DNA of 64,000 nt from contig NZ_LZDD01000004.1 of assembly GCF_001885095.1 (NCBI RefSeq), positions 1 to 64,000 of the forward strand, given 5' to 3'. The stretch comes from Streptococcus bovimastitidis. Its GTDB lineage: Bacteria; Bacillota; Bacilli; Lactobacillales; Streptococcaceae. Below, in pieces: positions 1-9,784 of this stretch. The notes beneath the pieces are model-generated. The model saw only the letters and a list, made by a program, of their open reading frames with translations, was not told the origin of the DNA and searched no databases. The translations under genes and the position numbers were made by a program. How positions within the stretch are numbered: the first letter of the stretch is position 1; the number at the start of each line of letters is the position of its first letter.

Positions 1-227
1 TTTTTTACTTCATTGACGGATAATATGCTTCTTAACATATCACCCTCACATTTGGTTTTTCTTGTCTTATTCAGTTCTCAAAGGTCTTGCCATCTCTTAC
101 GAGACAACTATTATATTCTATCAGGTCAGTGTGACCTTGTCAACAACTTTTTTCATTTATTTTTTGGGAAATAAATCTAAAATTTGGCAACTCAATTAGT
201 ATAGACTATACCTGCCTCTCTTGTCAA
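1..227 (-). promoter_or_regulatory. Tandem rRNA operon promoters (P1, P2) and start of rRNA leader
   Basis: Read on the minus strand, P1 has TTGACA at 227-222 and TATACT at 203-198 (18-base spacer). P2 has TTGACA at 143-138 and TAGAAT at 120-115 (17-base spacer). The transcript from P2 would start near 108 and run off the left edge. The leader contains a CCTTTGAGAACTGAA-type stretch (around 72-89), which resembles the conserved leader found just before 16S rRNA in Firmicutes. No rRNA sequence itself is inside the window, so the 16S gene left of base 1 is inferred. An rRNA operon downstream of opp fits my recollection of pyogenic streptococcal genomes. Confidence 0.75.
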
Positions 228-265
228 TATCATTGCTTGCTTTTTTAAATATTTTTCAATATTAA

Positions 266-293
266 AAACGACAGGAATCATTTCCTGCCGTTT
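266..293 (-). terminator. Rho-independent terminator of the opp operon
   Basis: On the minus strand an 11-base stem (AACGGCAGGAA pairing with TTCCTGTCGTT, loop ATGA) is followed by a T-rich run. It lies about 30 bases past the oppF stop codon and just before the rRNA promoter P1, so it separates the two transcription units. Confidence 0.8.
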
Positions 294-322
294 CACTTGT
301 TTAACTATATTATAGAATAAAC

Positions 323-1246
323 TTAAATTTCCTTTTGATACTCTGCTACTTCAGCTTTATTTGCCCAAACAAAGTGTCCTGGCTTAATTTCAACCATTTC
401 TGGCTTATCAACTGAATAATCGTGTTGATCTACTGAGTAGACAATTAATTTTTTCTTCCGTTCTAGAATAGGGTCAGGAATCGGAACAGCTGATAGAAGA
501 GACTTGGTATATGGATGAATTGGATTAATGAATAATTCTTCCGTCTCAGCCACCTCGACAATAACACCTTTATGAATAACAGCAATCCGATCCGAAATGA
601 AGCGAACAACTGACAAATCATGAGCGATGAAGAGATAAGTTAAACCTTTCTCTTTTTGCATCCGTTTCAAAAGATTTAAAACTTGCGCACGAACTGAAAC
701 ATCAAGTGCTGAGATAGGCTCATCGGCAATGACAAATTCTGGATCCATAACTAAAGCACGCGCAATACCGATCCGTTGGCGTTGTCCTCCGGAGAATTCG
801 TGTGGATAACGCGTTAAATGTTCAGCAAGCAAGCCTACTTCTGACATCATATTTTTAATCTTTTCCTGACGTTCTTCTTCAGATTTGAAAAGGTTAAAGT
901 TGTAGAGACCTTCTGAAATAATATAATCAACGGTTGCACGTTCATTAAGACTGGCTGCTGGGTCTTGGAAAATCATTTGGATCTTACGAATTAATTCGTT
1001 AGCATCTGCTTTTGATTTTTTACCATTAATAACTTTACCGTCATAGACGATATCACCTTTACTGGTATCATTCAAGCCAATGATGGCACGACCAATGGTA
1101 GTCTTACCAGAACCAGATTCTCCAACAAGAGAAAAGGTTTCTCCTTTATTAATAAAGAAGTTGGCATTTTTAACAGCAACAAATTTTTTCTTTCCTTCAC
1201 CGAAGGAAATTTCTAAGTCTTTGACTTCGACTAATTTCTCAGACAT
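323..1246 (-). CDS. oppF: Oligopeptide ABC transporter ATP-binding protein OppF
   Basis: OppF is one of the two ATPases that drive oligopeptide import through OppBC at the cytoplasmic face. The protein shows a Walker A motif (GESGSGKTT, about residue 43), the ABC signature FSGGQRQR and the Walker B stretch FVIADEP, followed by the oligopeptide/dipeptide C-terminal domain ([12 protein letters not shown]). An upstream in-frame ATG exists at 1288, but the ATG at 1246 is preceded by GGGAGGAAGGAA, overlaps the end of oppD by 8 bases and gives the usual N-terminus, so I chose it (307 residues). It is the last gene of oppABCDF and is followed by a terminator. All motifs are intact, so it should be functional. 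Confidence 0.95.
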   Translation of the reverse strand: MSEKLVEVKDLEISFGEGKKKFVAVKNANFFINKGETFSLVGESGSGKTTIGRAIIGLNDTSKGDIVYDGKVINGKKSKADANELIRKIQMIFQDPAASLNERATVDYIISEGLYNFNLFKSEEERQEKIKNMMSEVGLLAEHLTRYPHEFSGGQRQRIGIARALVMDPEFVIADEPISALDVSVRAQVLNLLKRMQKEKGLTYLFIAHDLSVVRFISDRIAVIHKGVIVEVAETEELFINPIHPYTKSLLSAVPIPDPILERKKKLIVYSVDQHDYSVDKPEMVEIKPGHFVWANKAEVAEYQKEI

Positions 1247-2309
1247 TTCCTTCCTCCCGATAGATTTGTTTGTTTGAGATTTTTCCATGAATATCCTGAA
1301 TCACTTCTGGTTTTTGAACTTTTGGTGCTTCTGGATGCAATAACCAAGTTTTTGCCCAGTGAGTATCACTGACTTCAAAACGTGGAACTGCTTCTTCAAA
1401 ATCAATCTTCATGGCATACTGTGAACGAGGAGCAAAGGCATCACCAACAATAGGTTTATATAGTGACGGAGGTGTTCCTGGAATTGAGAATAAAATCCCT
1501 TTATCATCAGCTAATTGCGGTAAGCTTGATAGAAGACTCCAAGTATAAGGATGTCTTGGGTCATAGAAGATATCTTCTACTGTTCCATATTCAACAATTT
1601 CACCAGCATACATGACAGCAACATTGGTTGCAATACTTGCAACAACACCGAGGTCATGGGTAATGAAGATGATTGTAAATTCATATTCTTTTTGAAGGGA
1701 TTTCAAAAGATCAATGATTTGTGCTTGAATGGTTACATCTAAGGCAGTGGTTGGCTCATCACAGATAAGGATATCTGGGCGACATGCCAAGGCGATAGCA
1801 ATAACGATACGCTGTCTCATCCCACCTGAATATTGGAATGGGTATTCATCAAAACGTTTTTCAGGTTCTGGGATACCGACTTTATTCATATAGTCAATGG
1901 CTAATTTCTTAGCTTCAGAACGGGATTTCTTTTGATGTTTAACGATAACTTCCGTGATTTGACTGCCAATGGTTTGAATTGGGTCAAGACTGGTCATTGG
2001 ATCTTGGAAGATTGTCGCGATTTTTGCACCGCGAATGCCTTCCCAGTCTTTATGATTCTTGAGTTTCGTTAATTCTTGCCCACGATAATCAATGCTTCCA
2101 GAGGCTACACGACCATTCGATTCAAGCATTCCCGTGAAGGTTTTGGTTAAAACTGACTTACCACTTCCAGATTCTCCAACAACAGCTAGAACTTCGCCTT
2201 CATAGAGGTCGATGGAGATATCACGAATTGCAGTCAGGATACGGTCGCGAACTTCAAATTCAACAACCACATTTTTTGCACTTAAAATAATTTCTTTGTT
2301 TTCTACCAT
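1239..2309 (-). CDS. oppD: Oligopeptide ABC transporter ATP-binding protein OppD
   Basis: This is the second ATPase of the oligopeptide permease. It carries Walker A (GESGSGKSV, about residue 45), signature YSGGMRQR, Walker [13 protein letters not shown] and the switch histidine in FITHDLG. After the ATPase domain comes the oligopeptide-transporter C-terminal region ([14 protein letters not shown]). At 356 residues it has the normal family length. It starts 8 bases after oppC and its last codons overlap the start of oppF, which fits translational coupling. OppD and OppF normally act as a heterodimer, and both are intact here. Confidence 0.95.
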   Translation of the reverse strand: MVENKEIILSAKNVVVEFEVRDRILTAIRDISIDLYEGEVLAVVGESGSGKSVLTKTFTGMLESNGRVASGSIDYRGQELTKLKNHKDWEGIRGAKIATIFQDPMTSLDPIQTIGSQITEVIVKHQKKSRSEAKKLAIDYMNKVGIPEPEKRFDEYPFQYSGGMRQRIVIAIALACRPDILICDEPTTALDVTIQAQIIDLLKSLQKEYEFTIIFITHDLGVVASIATNVAVMYAGEIVEYGTVEDIFYDPRHPYTWSLLSSLPQLADDKGILFSIPGTPPSLYKPIVGDAFAPRSQYAMKIDFEEAVPRFEVSDTHWAKTWLLHPEAPKVQKPEVIQDIHGKISNKQIYREEGNV

Positions 2310-2317
2310 GACGACTC

Positions 2318-3244
2318 CTATCTATGTGTTCTTGGATCACTAGCATCCGCTAAGTTTTGGCCCACAATATAGAGAGGGAGGGATACTAAGATAAGAGTGG
2401 TAAGGGGAATCCAGAATAAATAAGCATTTGTCGTCAAGTTTGATGAATAGTTTGAAATCAGACGACCAAGACTTGGTTCTGAAAGCGGCAACCCTAAACC
2501 GAAGAAGGATAAGAAGGCTTCAGAAGAGATATATGCTGGCAACAATAAGGAAACCATTGATACAATAACAGATACCAATTGCGGAAGTAAGTTTTTAGTC
2601 ACAATTTTCCATGTTGGTGTTCCTAGGGTTTGGCTAGCCAAATTATATTCTAGGTCGCGGTAACGTAATACCTGAACCCGGACAGAATAAGCTATCCCAA
2701 TCCAACCAGTAACACAAAAGGCGAAGATTAAGTTCCAGAAACCTGCCCCGATAGAGTAAGTTAGGACAATAATAATCAACATTTGAGGAAGGTTTGAAAT
2801 AACGTTATAAACTTCGATCATGACTTTATCGACTGTTTTAGAAACACCCCAAAGTCCACCGATAACAACACCCAAAATCATATTGATGATGGTCGCAATA
2901 ACCGAAATAAGGATTGAATTTCGGGCACCATACCAAACACCATCAAAGAGGGATTGACCGTTTTTATCAGTACCAAACCAGAATTCTGAGTTTGGTGAAA
3001 TGTAGCGTTTCGAAAAGTCATTGATATTGCTGACATCATTAAAATCATAATGTGCAAAAATCGGATAGATAAAGCTCATTAAAATGATAGCAATCAAGAT
3101 AACCAACATGAGAATCGTTGATTTACGCGCAAAAAATTGACGGAAAACCGATTTCCAGTATGAGTAAGCAGGGGCATCAATAACTTCCGATGCATAAGAA
3201 TCAAGTTCAACGAACTCAAATTTAGATTGATCAATTGTTGCCAT
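2318..3244 (-). CDS. oppC: Oligopeptide ABC transporter permease OppC
   Basis: OppC is an inner-membrane permease subunit that pairs with OppB to form the peptide channel. It has an N-terminal cytoplasmic segment, a first membrane helix (about residues 40-60), an extracellular loop and then five further hydrophobic helices. The EAA-type loop that docks on the ATPases is seen around [14 protein letters not shown]. The start codon shares its A with the oppB stop (TAATG) and is preceded by GGAGG inside the oppB end, showing tight coupling. The length of 308 residues is typical. Confidence 0.95.
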   Translation of the reverse strand: MATIDQSKFEFVELDSYASEVIDAPAYSYWKSVFRQFFARKSTILMLVILIAIILMSFIYPIFAHYDFNDVSNINDFSKRYISPNSEFWFGTDKNGQSLFDGVWYGARNSILISVIATIINMILGVVIGGLWGVSKTVDKVMIEVYNVISNLPQMLIIIVLTYSIGAGFWNLIFAFCVTGWIGIAYSVRVQVLRYRDLEYNLASQTLGTPTWKIVTKNLLPQLVSVIVSMVSLLLPAYISSEAFLSFFGLGLPLSEPSLGRLISNYSSNLTTNAYLFWIPLTTLILVSLPLYIVGQNLADASDPRTHR

Positions 3245-4743
3245 TACTTACCTCCTTTACTAGATAATTTAATACGTGGGTCAAGAATTGTCATTAAGAT
3301 ATCACCAGCTAATAAAGCTAAGATTGATAATACTGCAAAAATGAAGACTAGTCCTACTACCATTGTATTATTGGCTGCCTTGATGGCATCGATTAACATT
3401 TTACCCATACCTGGAAAGGCGAAAACAGTCTCAGTCAAAGTTGCTCCTGCAATAGTAGCTACTACTGCCTGAGGGATACCATTAACAATCGGAACCATAG
3501 CTTGTTTGAACAAGTGATTTTTTGAAATTTCAGCTTCAGTTAAGCCTTTAGCCCGTGCAAAGCGCACAAAATCACTGCCTTGTAAATCTACAAGGTAACG
3601 ACGGAACCAAACGACATTCCCTGGTGTTCCTAAGATCCCTAAAATTAAGGCTGGTAGGACATACGATCTGGGATCCCCTGCACCTAATAATGGGAAAGTA
3701 TCCGGAAGTCCGACTATTGAACCTAAGAAACGAACAATGTAAATAAGGGCGATACTTGGCAAAGCCAACATAAAGGTTGTAGCACCTGTTGAAAAACGGT
3801 CAAATAAACCATCTTTATAGTAAGCCATTAACATCCCAATCGGCAAACCAAAAATATATGATAAGAGAACCCCTGTCATCCCAATAATGAAAGAGTTGGT
3901 AATCATTGATGGTTCAGCATGATTATTTTGTGTTGCTGTGTAAGGATCATCCTTACCAAAGTTCATGCGATCTCTAGCATCTGCTTGGCTTGGTGATTTA
4001 TAGGTTCTAGAGTAGATATTGATTGGTGAGAACTTGGTAACTCCGTTAGGGAATTTAACTTCTTTAGAAAGAGTACGACCTTGTTCTTGAGTAATAACTT
4101 GAATAACAGGGATATTAGCATAGGTTGGGTAAGATTTGCCCAAATTGAAGCTAATGAAGTTTTGATGAATAAATGGGAATTGACCATTAAAATACATCAT
4201 GTATTTGTGCTTAGTTCCTGAACCAACGATGGCAGGTCCTACTGCAGGATCCATTTCTGGACGAATATAGCGTGCCAAGTCTGGATTTTTCTTATCTTGG
4301 ATGGTCCAAGGATGGTCAATAACAATTAGTTTACTAAAGAAATTCCAAACACGTTCGTAAATAGGAATGTTTCGGACAGCATAGAATTTTTTGTTTTCTT
4401 CAAAACGTTTTAATTCCCAGCCATTGCCGATTGATTTAATGTATTTTTGATAAATCTTTTTATTGGCTTCAGTTGGTTCAACTGAAACTGATTTCTCCAT
4501 TTTCTCAGCCTTGTTTTCAAGTTCCTTACTATTATAGTAGGAAATGTAACCCATACGTTCAAAAACGGTATTACGATAGTTTTCTTTTTTGTCTGGTGTT
4601 GTCACCATCTTATTATAGTTGGGGTCTTGTTTAAAAATCAAATTTGTTGGAACAAGTGTAAAAACAATAATGTAAGTTAAAGTAGTTACCAACAAAATCG
4701 ATATGAGAGACCTCAAAATGCGCTCAACGATATACTTTTTCAT
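3244..4743 (-). CDS. oppB: Oligopeptide ABC transporter permease OppB
   Basis: OppB is the partner permease of OppC. It opens with a membrane helix ([18 protein letters not shown]). A large extracellular insert of about 200 residues follows, which I recall as typical of the long (about 500 residue) streptococcal OppB, and then the five-helix permease domain. The EAA-type loop reads [16 protein letters not shown]. An ATG four codons earlier (4755) is open, but the ATG at 4743 has GAGGAATGG six bases upstream and gives MKKYIVER, so I chose it (499 residues). It lies 67 bases downstream of oppA. Confidence 0.93.
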   Translation of the reverse strand: MKKYIVERILRSLISILLVTTLTYIIVFTLVPTNLIFKQDPNYNKMVTTPDKKENYRNTVFERMGYISYYNSKELENKAEKMEKSVSVEPTEANKKIYQKYIKSIGNGWELKRFEENKKFYAVRNIPIYERVWNFFSKLIVIDHPWTIQDKKNPDLARYIRPEMDPAVGPAIVGSGTKHKYMMYFNGQFPFIHQNFISFNLGKSYPTYANIPVIQVITQEQGRTLSKEVKFPNGVTKFSPINIYSRTYKSPSQADARDRMNFGKDDPYTATQNNHAEPSMITNSFIIGMTGVLLSYIFGLPIGMLMAYYKDGLFDRFSTGATTFMLALPSIALIYIVRFLGSIVGLPDTFPLLGAGDPRSYVLPALILGILGTPGNVVWFRRYLVDLQGSDFVRFARAKGLTEAEISKNHLFKQAMVPIVNGIPQAVVATIAGATLTETVFAFPGMGKMLIDAIKAANNTMVVGLVFIFAVLSILALLAGDILMTILDPRIKLSSKGGK

Positions 4744-4810
4744 TCCATTCCTCATAATAAGTTCAAAAGAACTTCCTCACTCGAAGAGAAAGTTCTTAAT
4801 GAACAAGCTT

Positions 4811-6793
4811 TTATTTTTTGATATGCTCTTTTAATGAATCTGCATATTTTTTATTAGATTCGTCTTTATCTTTTTTCCATTGTTTCAAAGCTTTATCATA
4901 GTCTTTTGTTTTAACTGGTTCTTCTTGAAGTTTCATGTATTTGAAATAAGTTGCATCAGATTTGTTACCAGCCCAACCAAAAGCAGTTGTAAATGGAACA
5001 ACTTTTGTTACTGTTGGTGTACCACCTAATGAATAAGTTGGAATATAAACTGCTGAATCTGCTAATGCTGCTTGTGCTTTAGCATATGTTTCGTAGCGTT
5101 TATCTTGATCATCAGTAATTTTTGCAGCTTCATTATCAAGTTTATTAAATTCATCTAATCCAGCTTTAGTAGCAATGGCACTATCCTTAACAGGATTTAA
5201 ACCAATATTTTTAGCTTGAGCAGCATTTGCCATAGAAGTGTTAAAGATATCTAAGTAAGATGACGGATCGATGTAGTCTGGACTCCAACCTGAGGCAGTT
5301 GAGAGATCCCAGTCTTGTTGATCGGTTGTTTCAGCCATGTATGTAATATTGTTGTAGTTATCAGAGTTTAATTCAATGATATCAATAACAACATTTTCTT
5401 TACCAAGTGACTTTTCAATGGACTGTTTCATTGATTGTGCTTGTTGCATTAAACCAGAAGCAGTTTGGTCTTGTGGCATGTCAATATGGATTGGGAATTG
5501 AACACCTTCAGCTTCCAAAGCTTTTTTAGCTTTATCCATTTGCGCTTTAGCTTTTTCTGGATTGTAAAGTCCGTCTTGAGCGTCTGCTAAATTAACATCT
5601 TTCCATTGGTCACCGTAGTTAGCTAATTCTTTTTCAACAGCTTTTCCAAAGTCTTCACCTTTGATTTGAACAAATGCTGGTGGAACCAATGTGTTACGAA
5701 GTGCTTTATTAGCTGCTTCCTCACCCGCTGTTTGTGCAGTATATGAAGTTCTATTGAAACCAAATGTCAAAGCTTGACGAAAATCTTTATTTAAAATAGC
5801 TTTCCGTGTATCTTCTTTTTGTTTATCATCAGTTTTCTTAGTATGCTCATATGCAGTACGATTCAAATTGAAGGTTGCATAGTAGATGTTAGATTTTTGT
5901 GGTCCATAAATGATATTTTCGCCATAGTCTTTTTTAACCTTTTTGTATGAAGGTGTTGTTGGGAAGAGGCGTGCCGCAGTGTAAGAGCCTTTATCAAAGT
6001 TACGGAAGAGTGACTCTTGGTCTTGACCATCATAGTATGTTAATTGAACGGCATCAAGATGAACATCTTTTTTATCCCAATAATTTTCATTTTTAACAAA
6101 TTCAATTGATGATTTACTTGTTAATGAAGAAATTAAGAATGGACCATTATACAAGATAGATGAAGCATCAGAAGATTTACCAAAATCTTTACCTTGTGAT
6201 TTCAAGAATTCAGCATTAACAGGAGATAAAATACCATAAGTCAACTTAGAATTCCAATAACTTTCTGGTTGGTTAAGCGTATATTGAACAGTATTCTTAT
6301 CAATAGCTTTTACACCAACTGTGGAGAAGTCTTTAGTTTTACCTTCAATATAGTCACTCAATCCTTTAACAGAATCTTGAACCAAGTAAAGGGCTTCAGA
6401 ATTTTTATCAGCTGCGTGTTTTAAACCAGCAACAAAGTCATCTGCCGTAACTGATGCATATTCTTCACCATCAGCAGTGTACCATTTTGAATCTTTACGG
6501 ATTTTGTAAGTATAAGTTAAACCATCTTCAGATACAGTCCAATCTTTTGCGACTGATGGAACAAGGTTCCCCATGTTATCATATTCCATCAAACCATCAA
6601 CACCATTTTGGGTGATTTCACTCGTTGTTGAACGTCCAGAAACTAGGTAATCCAAAGTATCTGGGTCAGTTGAGTAAACGTAGCTATAAGTGTTTGATTT
6701 ACCACTTTTACTTGATCCACCGCCACAGGCAGTAAGTGCAGATACTGATAAGACCGCTATTCCAGCGGCAGCTAACCACTTGCCATTTTTCAT
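4811..6793 (-). CDS. oppA: Oligopeptide-binding lipoprotein OppA
   Basis: OppA is the extracellular, lipid-anchored receptor that captures oligopeptides and passes them to OppBC. Residues 1-24 form a lipoprotein signal with a lipobox LTAC before a Gly/Ser linker (GGGSSKSGKS). The rest is an SBP family 5 domain: it contains the family motifs YTYKIRKDSKW and GPF, and later VPPAFVQ. The length of 660 residues matches streptococcal OppA proteins, which also act in sensing peptide pheromones. It is first in the operon, has a ribosome site GGAGCGAG, and is preceded by an extended -10 promoter and a putative CodY box, which would link it to amino-acid supply. Confidence 0.95.
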   Translation of the reverse strand: MKNGKWLAAAGIAVLSVSALTACGGGSSKSGKSNTYSYVYSTDPDTLDYLVSGRSTTSEITQNGVDGLMEYDNMGNLVPSVAKDWTVSEDGLTYTYKIRKDSKWYTADGEEYASVTADDFVAGLKHAADKNSEALYLVQDSVKGLSDYIEGKTKDFSTVGVKAIDKNTVQYTLNQPESYWNSKLTYGILSPVNAEFLKSQGKDFGKSSDASSILYNGPFLISSLTSKSSIEFVKNENYWDKKDVHLDAVQLTYYDGQDQESLFRNFDKGSYTAARLFPTTPSYKKVKKDYGENIIYGPQKSNIYYATFNLNRTAYEHTKKTDDKQKEDTRKAILNKDFRQALTFGFNRTSYTAQTAGEEAANKALRNTLVPPAFVQIKGEDFGKAVEKELANYGDQWKDVNLADAQDGLYNPEKAKAQMDKAKKALEAEGVQFPIHIDMPQDQTASGLMQQAQSMKQSIEKSLGKENVVIDIIELNSDNYNNITYMAETTDQQDWDLSTASGWSPDYIDPSSYLDIFNTSMANAAQAKNIGLNPVKDSAIATKAGLDEFNKLDNEAAKITDDQDKRYETYAKAQAALADSAVYIPTYSLGGTPTVTKVVPFTTAFGWAGNKSDATYFKYMKLQEEPVKTKDYDKALKQWKKDKDESNKKYADSLKEHIKK

Positions 6794-6853
6794 AAGACTC
6801 GCTCCTAAATTTTTTCTTCAATCTTGTTCAAAAAGATTGTGCTAATTAAAAAC

Positions 6854-6909
6854 ATTATATCATAATTTTTCTCCTAAAAAAATATTTGACGCAAAATTAT
6901 CTGAATATT
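6854..6909 (-). promoter_or_regulatory. oppA promoter (extended -10) with putative CodY box
   Basis: On the minus strand TGATATAAT (TATAAT at 6859-6854, with the TGA just upstream) forms an extended -10 about 60 bases before the oppA start; no good -35 is visible. At 6895-6909 the sequence AATTATCTGAATATT differs from the CodY consensus AATTTTCWGAAAATT at two of 15 positions. It sits upstream of the core promoter. CodY control of opp is known in lactococci and streptococci; binding here is inferred. Confidence 0.55.
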
Positions 6910-7085
6910 TTAGTAGTTTTTTTGACCTTTATTAAAATCATTTTAGATTTTTCCTTTATTATAGCTAATTAGAGCCCACAAGCCCTTCCATTTCTTCTTT
7001 AATGTAACCACTGTCATTTCTCATGATAATGCTTTCAAAAGAGCATTGTCAGAAAAAAGTCCTGAAATTCAGGTCAGACTTATGA

Positions 7086-7091
7086 TATAAT
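7086..7091 (+). promoter_or_regulatory. Promoter -10 of the first carboxypeptidase gene
   Basis: TGATATAAT (TATAAT at 7086-7091) is an extended -10 element about 42 bases upstream of the ATG at 7133. No strong -35 is present at 17 bases. An AAGGAAA ribosome site lies between. The remaining 6910-7085 stretch shows only small inverted repeats (for example around 7029-7048) and no gene. Confidence 0.5.
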
Positions 7092-7132
7092 TAAAAAGAA
7101 TCTAGCTTCTTGACAAGGAAACCCTAACCCAT

Positions 7133-8371
7133 ATGAAAAAATTGACCCACTTTCTGCTTATCGCCAGTCTGGCACTTATTCCAACCTTGGTTTCAGCAGA
7201 ATCTTATAAACTCCCTGCTAAAGGCGGCATTGCTTTTGAAGTCAGCACAGGTAAAATTCTTTATGAGAAAGATGCAAAGGAAAAACTTCCTGTTTCTTCC
7301 CTAACAAAAGTACTGACCACCTATATGGTCTACAAGGAAGTTGACTCCGGACGCTTATCCTGGAACACACCAGTCAAAATTTCTGACTACCCTTACAACC
7401 TTACCACTAACTATACTATCAGTAATGTGCCACTGGATGCCCGCAGGTACACTGTTAAAGAATTGTTGGAGGCCATGTTAATCACCAATGCTAACAGTCC
7501 TGCTATTGCCCTAGCTGAAAAAATCGGCGGAACAGAGCCTCTTTTTGTTGATAAAATGCAGAAGCAACTTAAGGAATGGCGGATTCATGACGCCAAATTG
7601 GTCAATGCAACTGGCCTTTCTAACAGCCAGCTGGGGGATCATATCTATCCCAAATCTAAAAAGAATGCTGAAAATAAGATGTCTGCTCAGGATTTGGCAA
7701 TTGTCACCCGCCACCTGCTCCAGGACTATCCTCAAGTCACTAAAATCACCAAGAAACCTTCTGCACCCTACCAAGGTGATCGCATCTTCTCTTACAACTA
7801 TATGCTAAAAGGCATGCCAAATTACCGGATTGGAACCAATGGACTTTTTGTTTCTTATTCAGAAAATGGCGGAGCTTCTCTGATCAGCTCTAGCAAAGAA
7901 AACAAGATGGAGATTGTCTCAATCATATTGGATGCAGATAAAGCTGACGGACAAGAATTCACTCAGTTCACCGCAGCAAATGCACTCTTGGACGACATTA
8001 GCAAAAACTATGAGGCTGTCACCTTAGTAAAAAAAGGGGAGACCTTAAAAGGTAAGAAAATTAAAGTTACTGATAGCCCTAAAACGCAGGTTGGCCTAGT
8101 TGCCGATCAATCAATTCGAGTTGTCCAAAAAATTGGTAAAGCAAAGCTTGATAAACTTAGAATCACCCCCCTAAAGTCTGAATTTCAAGCACCACTCGCT
8201 AAAAAAGAAGAACTTGCCAGTGCTAGTTATAAAGATTCAGACCCTGTCGGAATCGGCTATTTAGGTGATAGGCCTACCTATCAATTGAGTGCTAAAGAAG
8301 AAATACCACGCAGCTTTTTCTTAAAAGTTTGGTGGAATCATTTCGTCACTTATGTCAATGAAAAACTCTGA
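7133..8371 (+). CDS. Serine-type D-Ala-D-Ala carboxypeptidase homologue (PBP, peptidase S11), catalytic motifs degenerate
   Basis: The protein has a signal peptide (cleavage after LVSAES-like residues 18-23), a peptidase S11 domain and a C-terminal amphipathic anchor (FLKVWWNHFVTYV), as in class C low-molecular-weight penicillin-binding proteins that trim the fifth D-Ala from peptidoglycan stems. The SxxK motif is present (SLTK). Aligned with the next gene, however, the SxN motif reads NAN (ITNANSPA against IVSANSSA), and the KTG motif region reads GLFVSYS where the paralogue has GLKTGTT. Two of three active-site motifs are therefore lost while the fold-length ORF stays open. It is probably inactive as a carboxypeptidase and may be a structural or regulatory pseudoenzyme. 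It is the first of three tandem paralogues. Confidence 0.88.
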   Translation: MKKLTHFLLIASLALIPTLVSAESYKLPAKGGIAFEVSTGKILYEKDAKEKLPVSSLTKVLTTYMVYKEVDSGRLSWNTPVKISDYPYNLTTNYTISNVPLDARRYTVKELLEAMLITNANSPAIALAEKIGGTEPLFVDKMQKQLKEWRIHDAKLVNATGLSNSQLGDHIYPKSKKNAENKMSAQDLAIVTRHLLQDYPQVTKITKKPSAPYQGDRIFSYNYMLKGMPNYRIGTNGLFVSYSENGGASLISSSKENKMEIVSIILDADKADGQEFTQFTAANALLDDISKNYEAVTLVKKGETLKGKKIKVTDSPKTQVGLVADQSIRVVQKIGKAKLDKLRITPLKSEFQAPLAKKEELASASYKDSDPVGIGYLGDRPTYQLSAKEEIPRSFFLKVWWNHFVTYVNEKL

Positions 8372-8446
8372 AAAATCAGGCTTAAACAAACTGAATTTCT
8401 CACACTTTTATAAGATTAGGAAGTAAGAATTTCTTATTTCCTTTTT

Positions 8447-8475
8447 TTGACCATCCCCGTTAATATTGCTAAAAT
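8447..8475 (+). promoter_or_regulatory. Consensus promoter placing the start codon of the second carboxypeptidase at +1
   Basis: TTGACC at 8447-8452, a 17-base spacer and TAAAAT at 8470-8475 preceded by TGC (extended -10). Only seven bases separate the -10 from the ATG at 8483, so the transcript should start at or next to that ATG. Confidence 0.65.
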
Positions 8476-8482
8476 AGGTACT

Positions 8483-9697
8483 ATGAAAAAACAAATCACT
8501 TTAATACTTTTCTGCTTTTTCCTGCTCTTGGGAAGTGGCCCAACAATCAAAGCAGAGCAAGCATTAAATATCAATGCTAAAGAAGCTATCGCTGTGGAAT
8601 ACAGGACTGGCAAGGTTCTTTATGAGAAAAATAGCCAAAACAAAATTCCCATTGCTTCTTTGACAAAAATCATGACAGTGTATATGACCCTTAAGGAAAT
8701 TGATTCTGGCAGACTCAAGTGGGATGATCAGATTAAATTGTCTAAATATGCGAAAGCTCTGGCCAAAAACCCAGACATCAGCAATCCGCCTCTCTACAAA
8801 GACTCCTACTCTGTTCGTGAATTGGTTGACTCCGCCATGATTGTTTCGGCTAATAGCTCTGCAATTGCCCTAGCAGAAAAAATCGCCGGAAGTGAGCCAA
8901 AATTCATGGATATGGTCAAGGAACAATTGAAAGACTGGGGCATCAAAGATTATCAACTGCTGAATTCGTCTGGTTTGAATAACAGTATGCTTAATGGCCA
9001 TATCTATCCTGGTTCAAGTCATCATGCAGAAAATGAATTGAGCGCAAGGAGTTTAGCTATTGTCGCTCGCCATTTGATTCAAGACTATCCTGAGATTCTT
9101 TCAATTTCTTCTCAGACTCAACTACTTTGGGGTAATGATGTCCTAACCAACTCCAATCATCTACTTCCTGGCAACAACATGGGTAGATATGGTGTCGACG
9201 GTTTGAAAACGGGTACTACTGCAAAAGCCGGGCAAACCTATATTGGAACTGCTGTTCAAGATAATATGCGTGTTATTGTCGTTATTCTTCATGCTAATGA
9301 TGCTGAAAATGATAATGAAGCCCGTTTCGTTGAGGCCAACAAGTTGTTTGATTACTGTTTCCAAAACTATAAAAAAGTGACTTACGGCAAAAACAAGCCT
9401 CTTCCTAAAAAATTAGCTATTTCAAACGCCAAACAGAAAACTGTTCCTTATGTTAGTAATACTGAATTTTCGGTGGTTCAATCACCGTCTCTTAAGTCAG
9501 TTGATTATCACTTTAAATTAACTGAAAAAGAAGTCAAGGCTCCTGTAAAAAAAGGAGAAAAATTAGGAAAAATTATCTTCCAAGATAAGGCCGATTACTT
9601 AGATGAGAAACCTGAAACAGCAATTTATGCCGCTAAGAAGGTCGAAGGTCTTACACTTTGGGAAAAATTCATCAACCTCTTCACTCATCAATATTAG
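8483..9697 (+). CDS. dacA: D-alanyl-D-alanine carboxypeptidase (peptidase S11, PBP3/DacA type)
   Basis: This is a full-length DD-carboxypeptidase that removes the terminal D-Ala of peptidoglycan stem peptides at the outer membrane face. A signal peptide (KKQITLILFCFFLLLG, cleaved near KAEQ) precedes the S11 domain with all three motifs: SLTK, SAN (VSANSSA) and KTG (GLKTGTTAKAG). The C-terminal PBP5-like domain follows and the protein ends in an amphipathic helix (LTLWEKFINLFTHQY) that would hold it on the membrane. An upstream in-frame start at 8447 would lie in the promoter's -35, so I chose the ATG at 8483 (404 residues). There is no clear Shine-Dalgarno, consistent with a leaderless mRNA. 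Confidence 0.92.
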   Translation: MKKQITLILFCFFLLLGSGPTIKAEQALNINAKEAIAVEYRTGKVLYEKNSQNKIPIASLTKIMTVYMTLKEIDSGRLKWDDQIKLSKYAKALAKNPDISNPPLYKDSYSVRELVDSAMIVSANSSAIALAEKIAGSEPKFMDMVKEQLKDWGIKDYQLLNSSGLNNSMLNGHIYPGSSHHAENELSARSLAIVARHLIQDYPEILSISSQTQLLWGNDVLTNSNHLLPGNNMGRYGVDGLKTGTTAKAGQTYIGTAVQDNMRVIVVILHANDAENDNEARFVEANKLFDYCFQNYKKVTYGKNKPLPKKLAISNAKQKTVPYVSNTEFSVVQSPSLKSVDYHFKLTEKEVKAPVKKGEKLGKIIFQDKADYLDEKPETAIYAAKKVEGLTLWEKFINLFTHQY

Positions 9698-9725
9698 AAT
9701 AATTGAATAAACATTAAAAAGTTCT

Positions 9726-9753
9726 TTGCATTGTATTAGCTTAGTGATATAAT
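9726..9753 (+). promoter_or_regulatory. Promoter of the third carboxypeptidase gene
   Basis: TTGCAT at 9726-9731, a 16-base spacer ending in TGA, then TATAAT at 9748-9753. The start codon is 31 bases downstream with AAGGAG as ribosome site. Confidence 0.65.
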
Positions 9754-9784
9754 AAACTTATCATTTTTAGCAAGGAGCTTTTTT

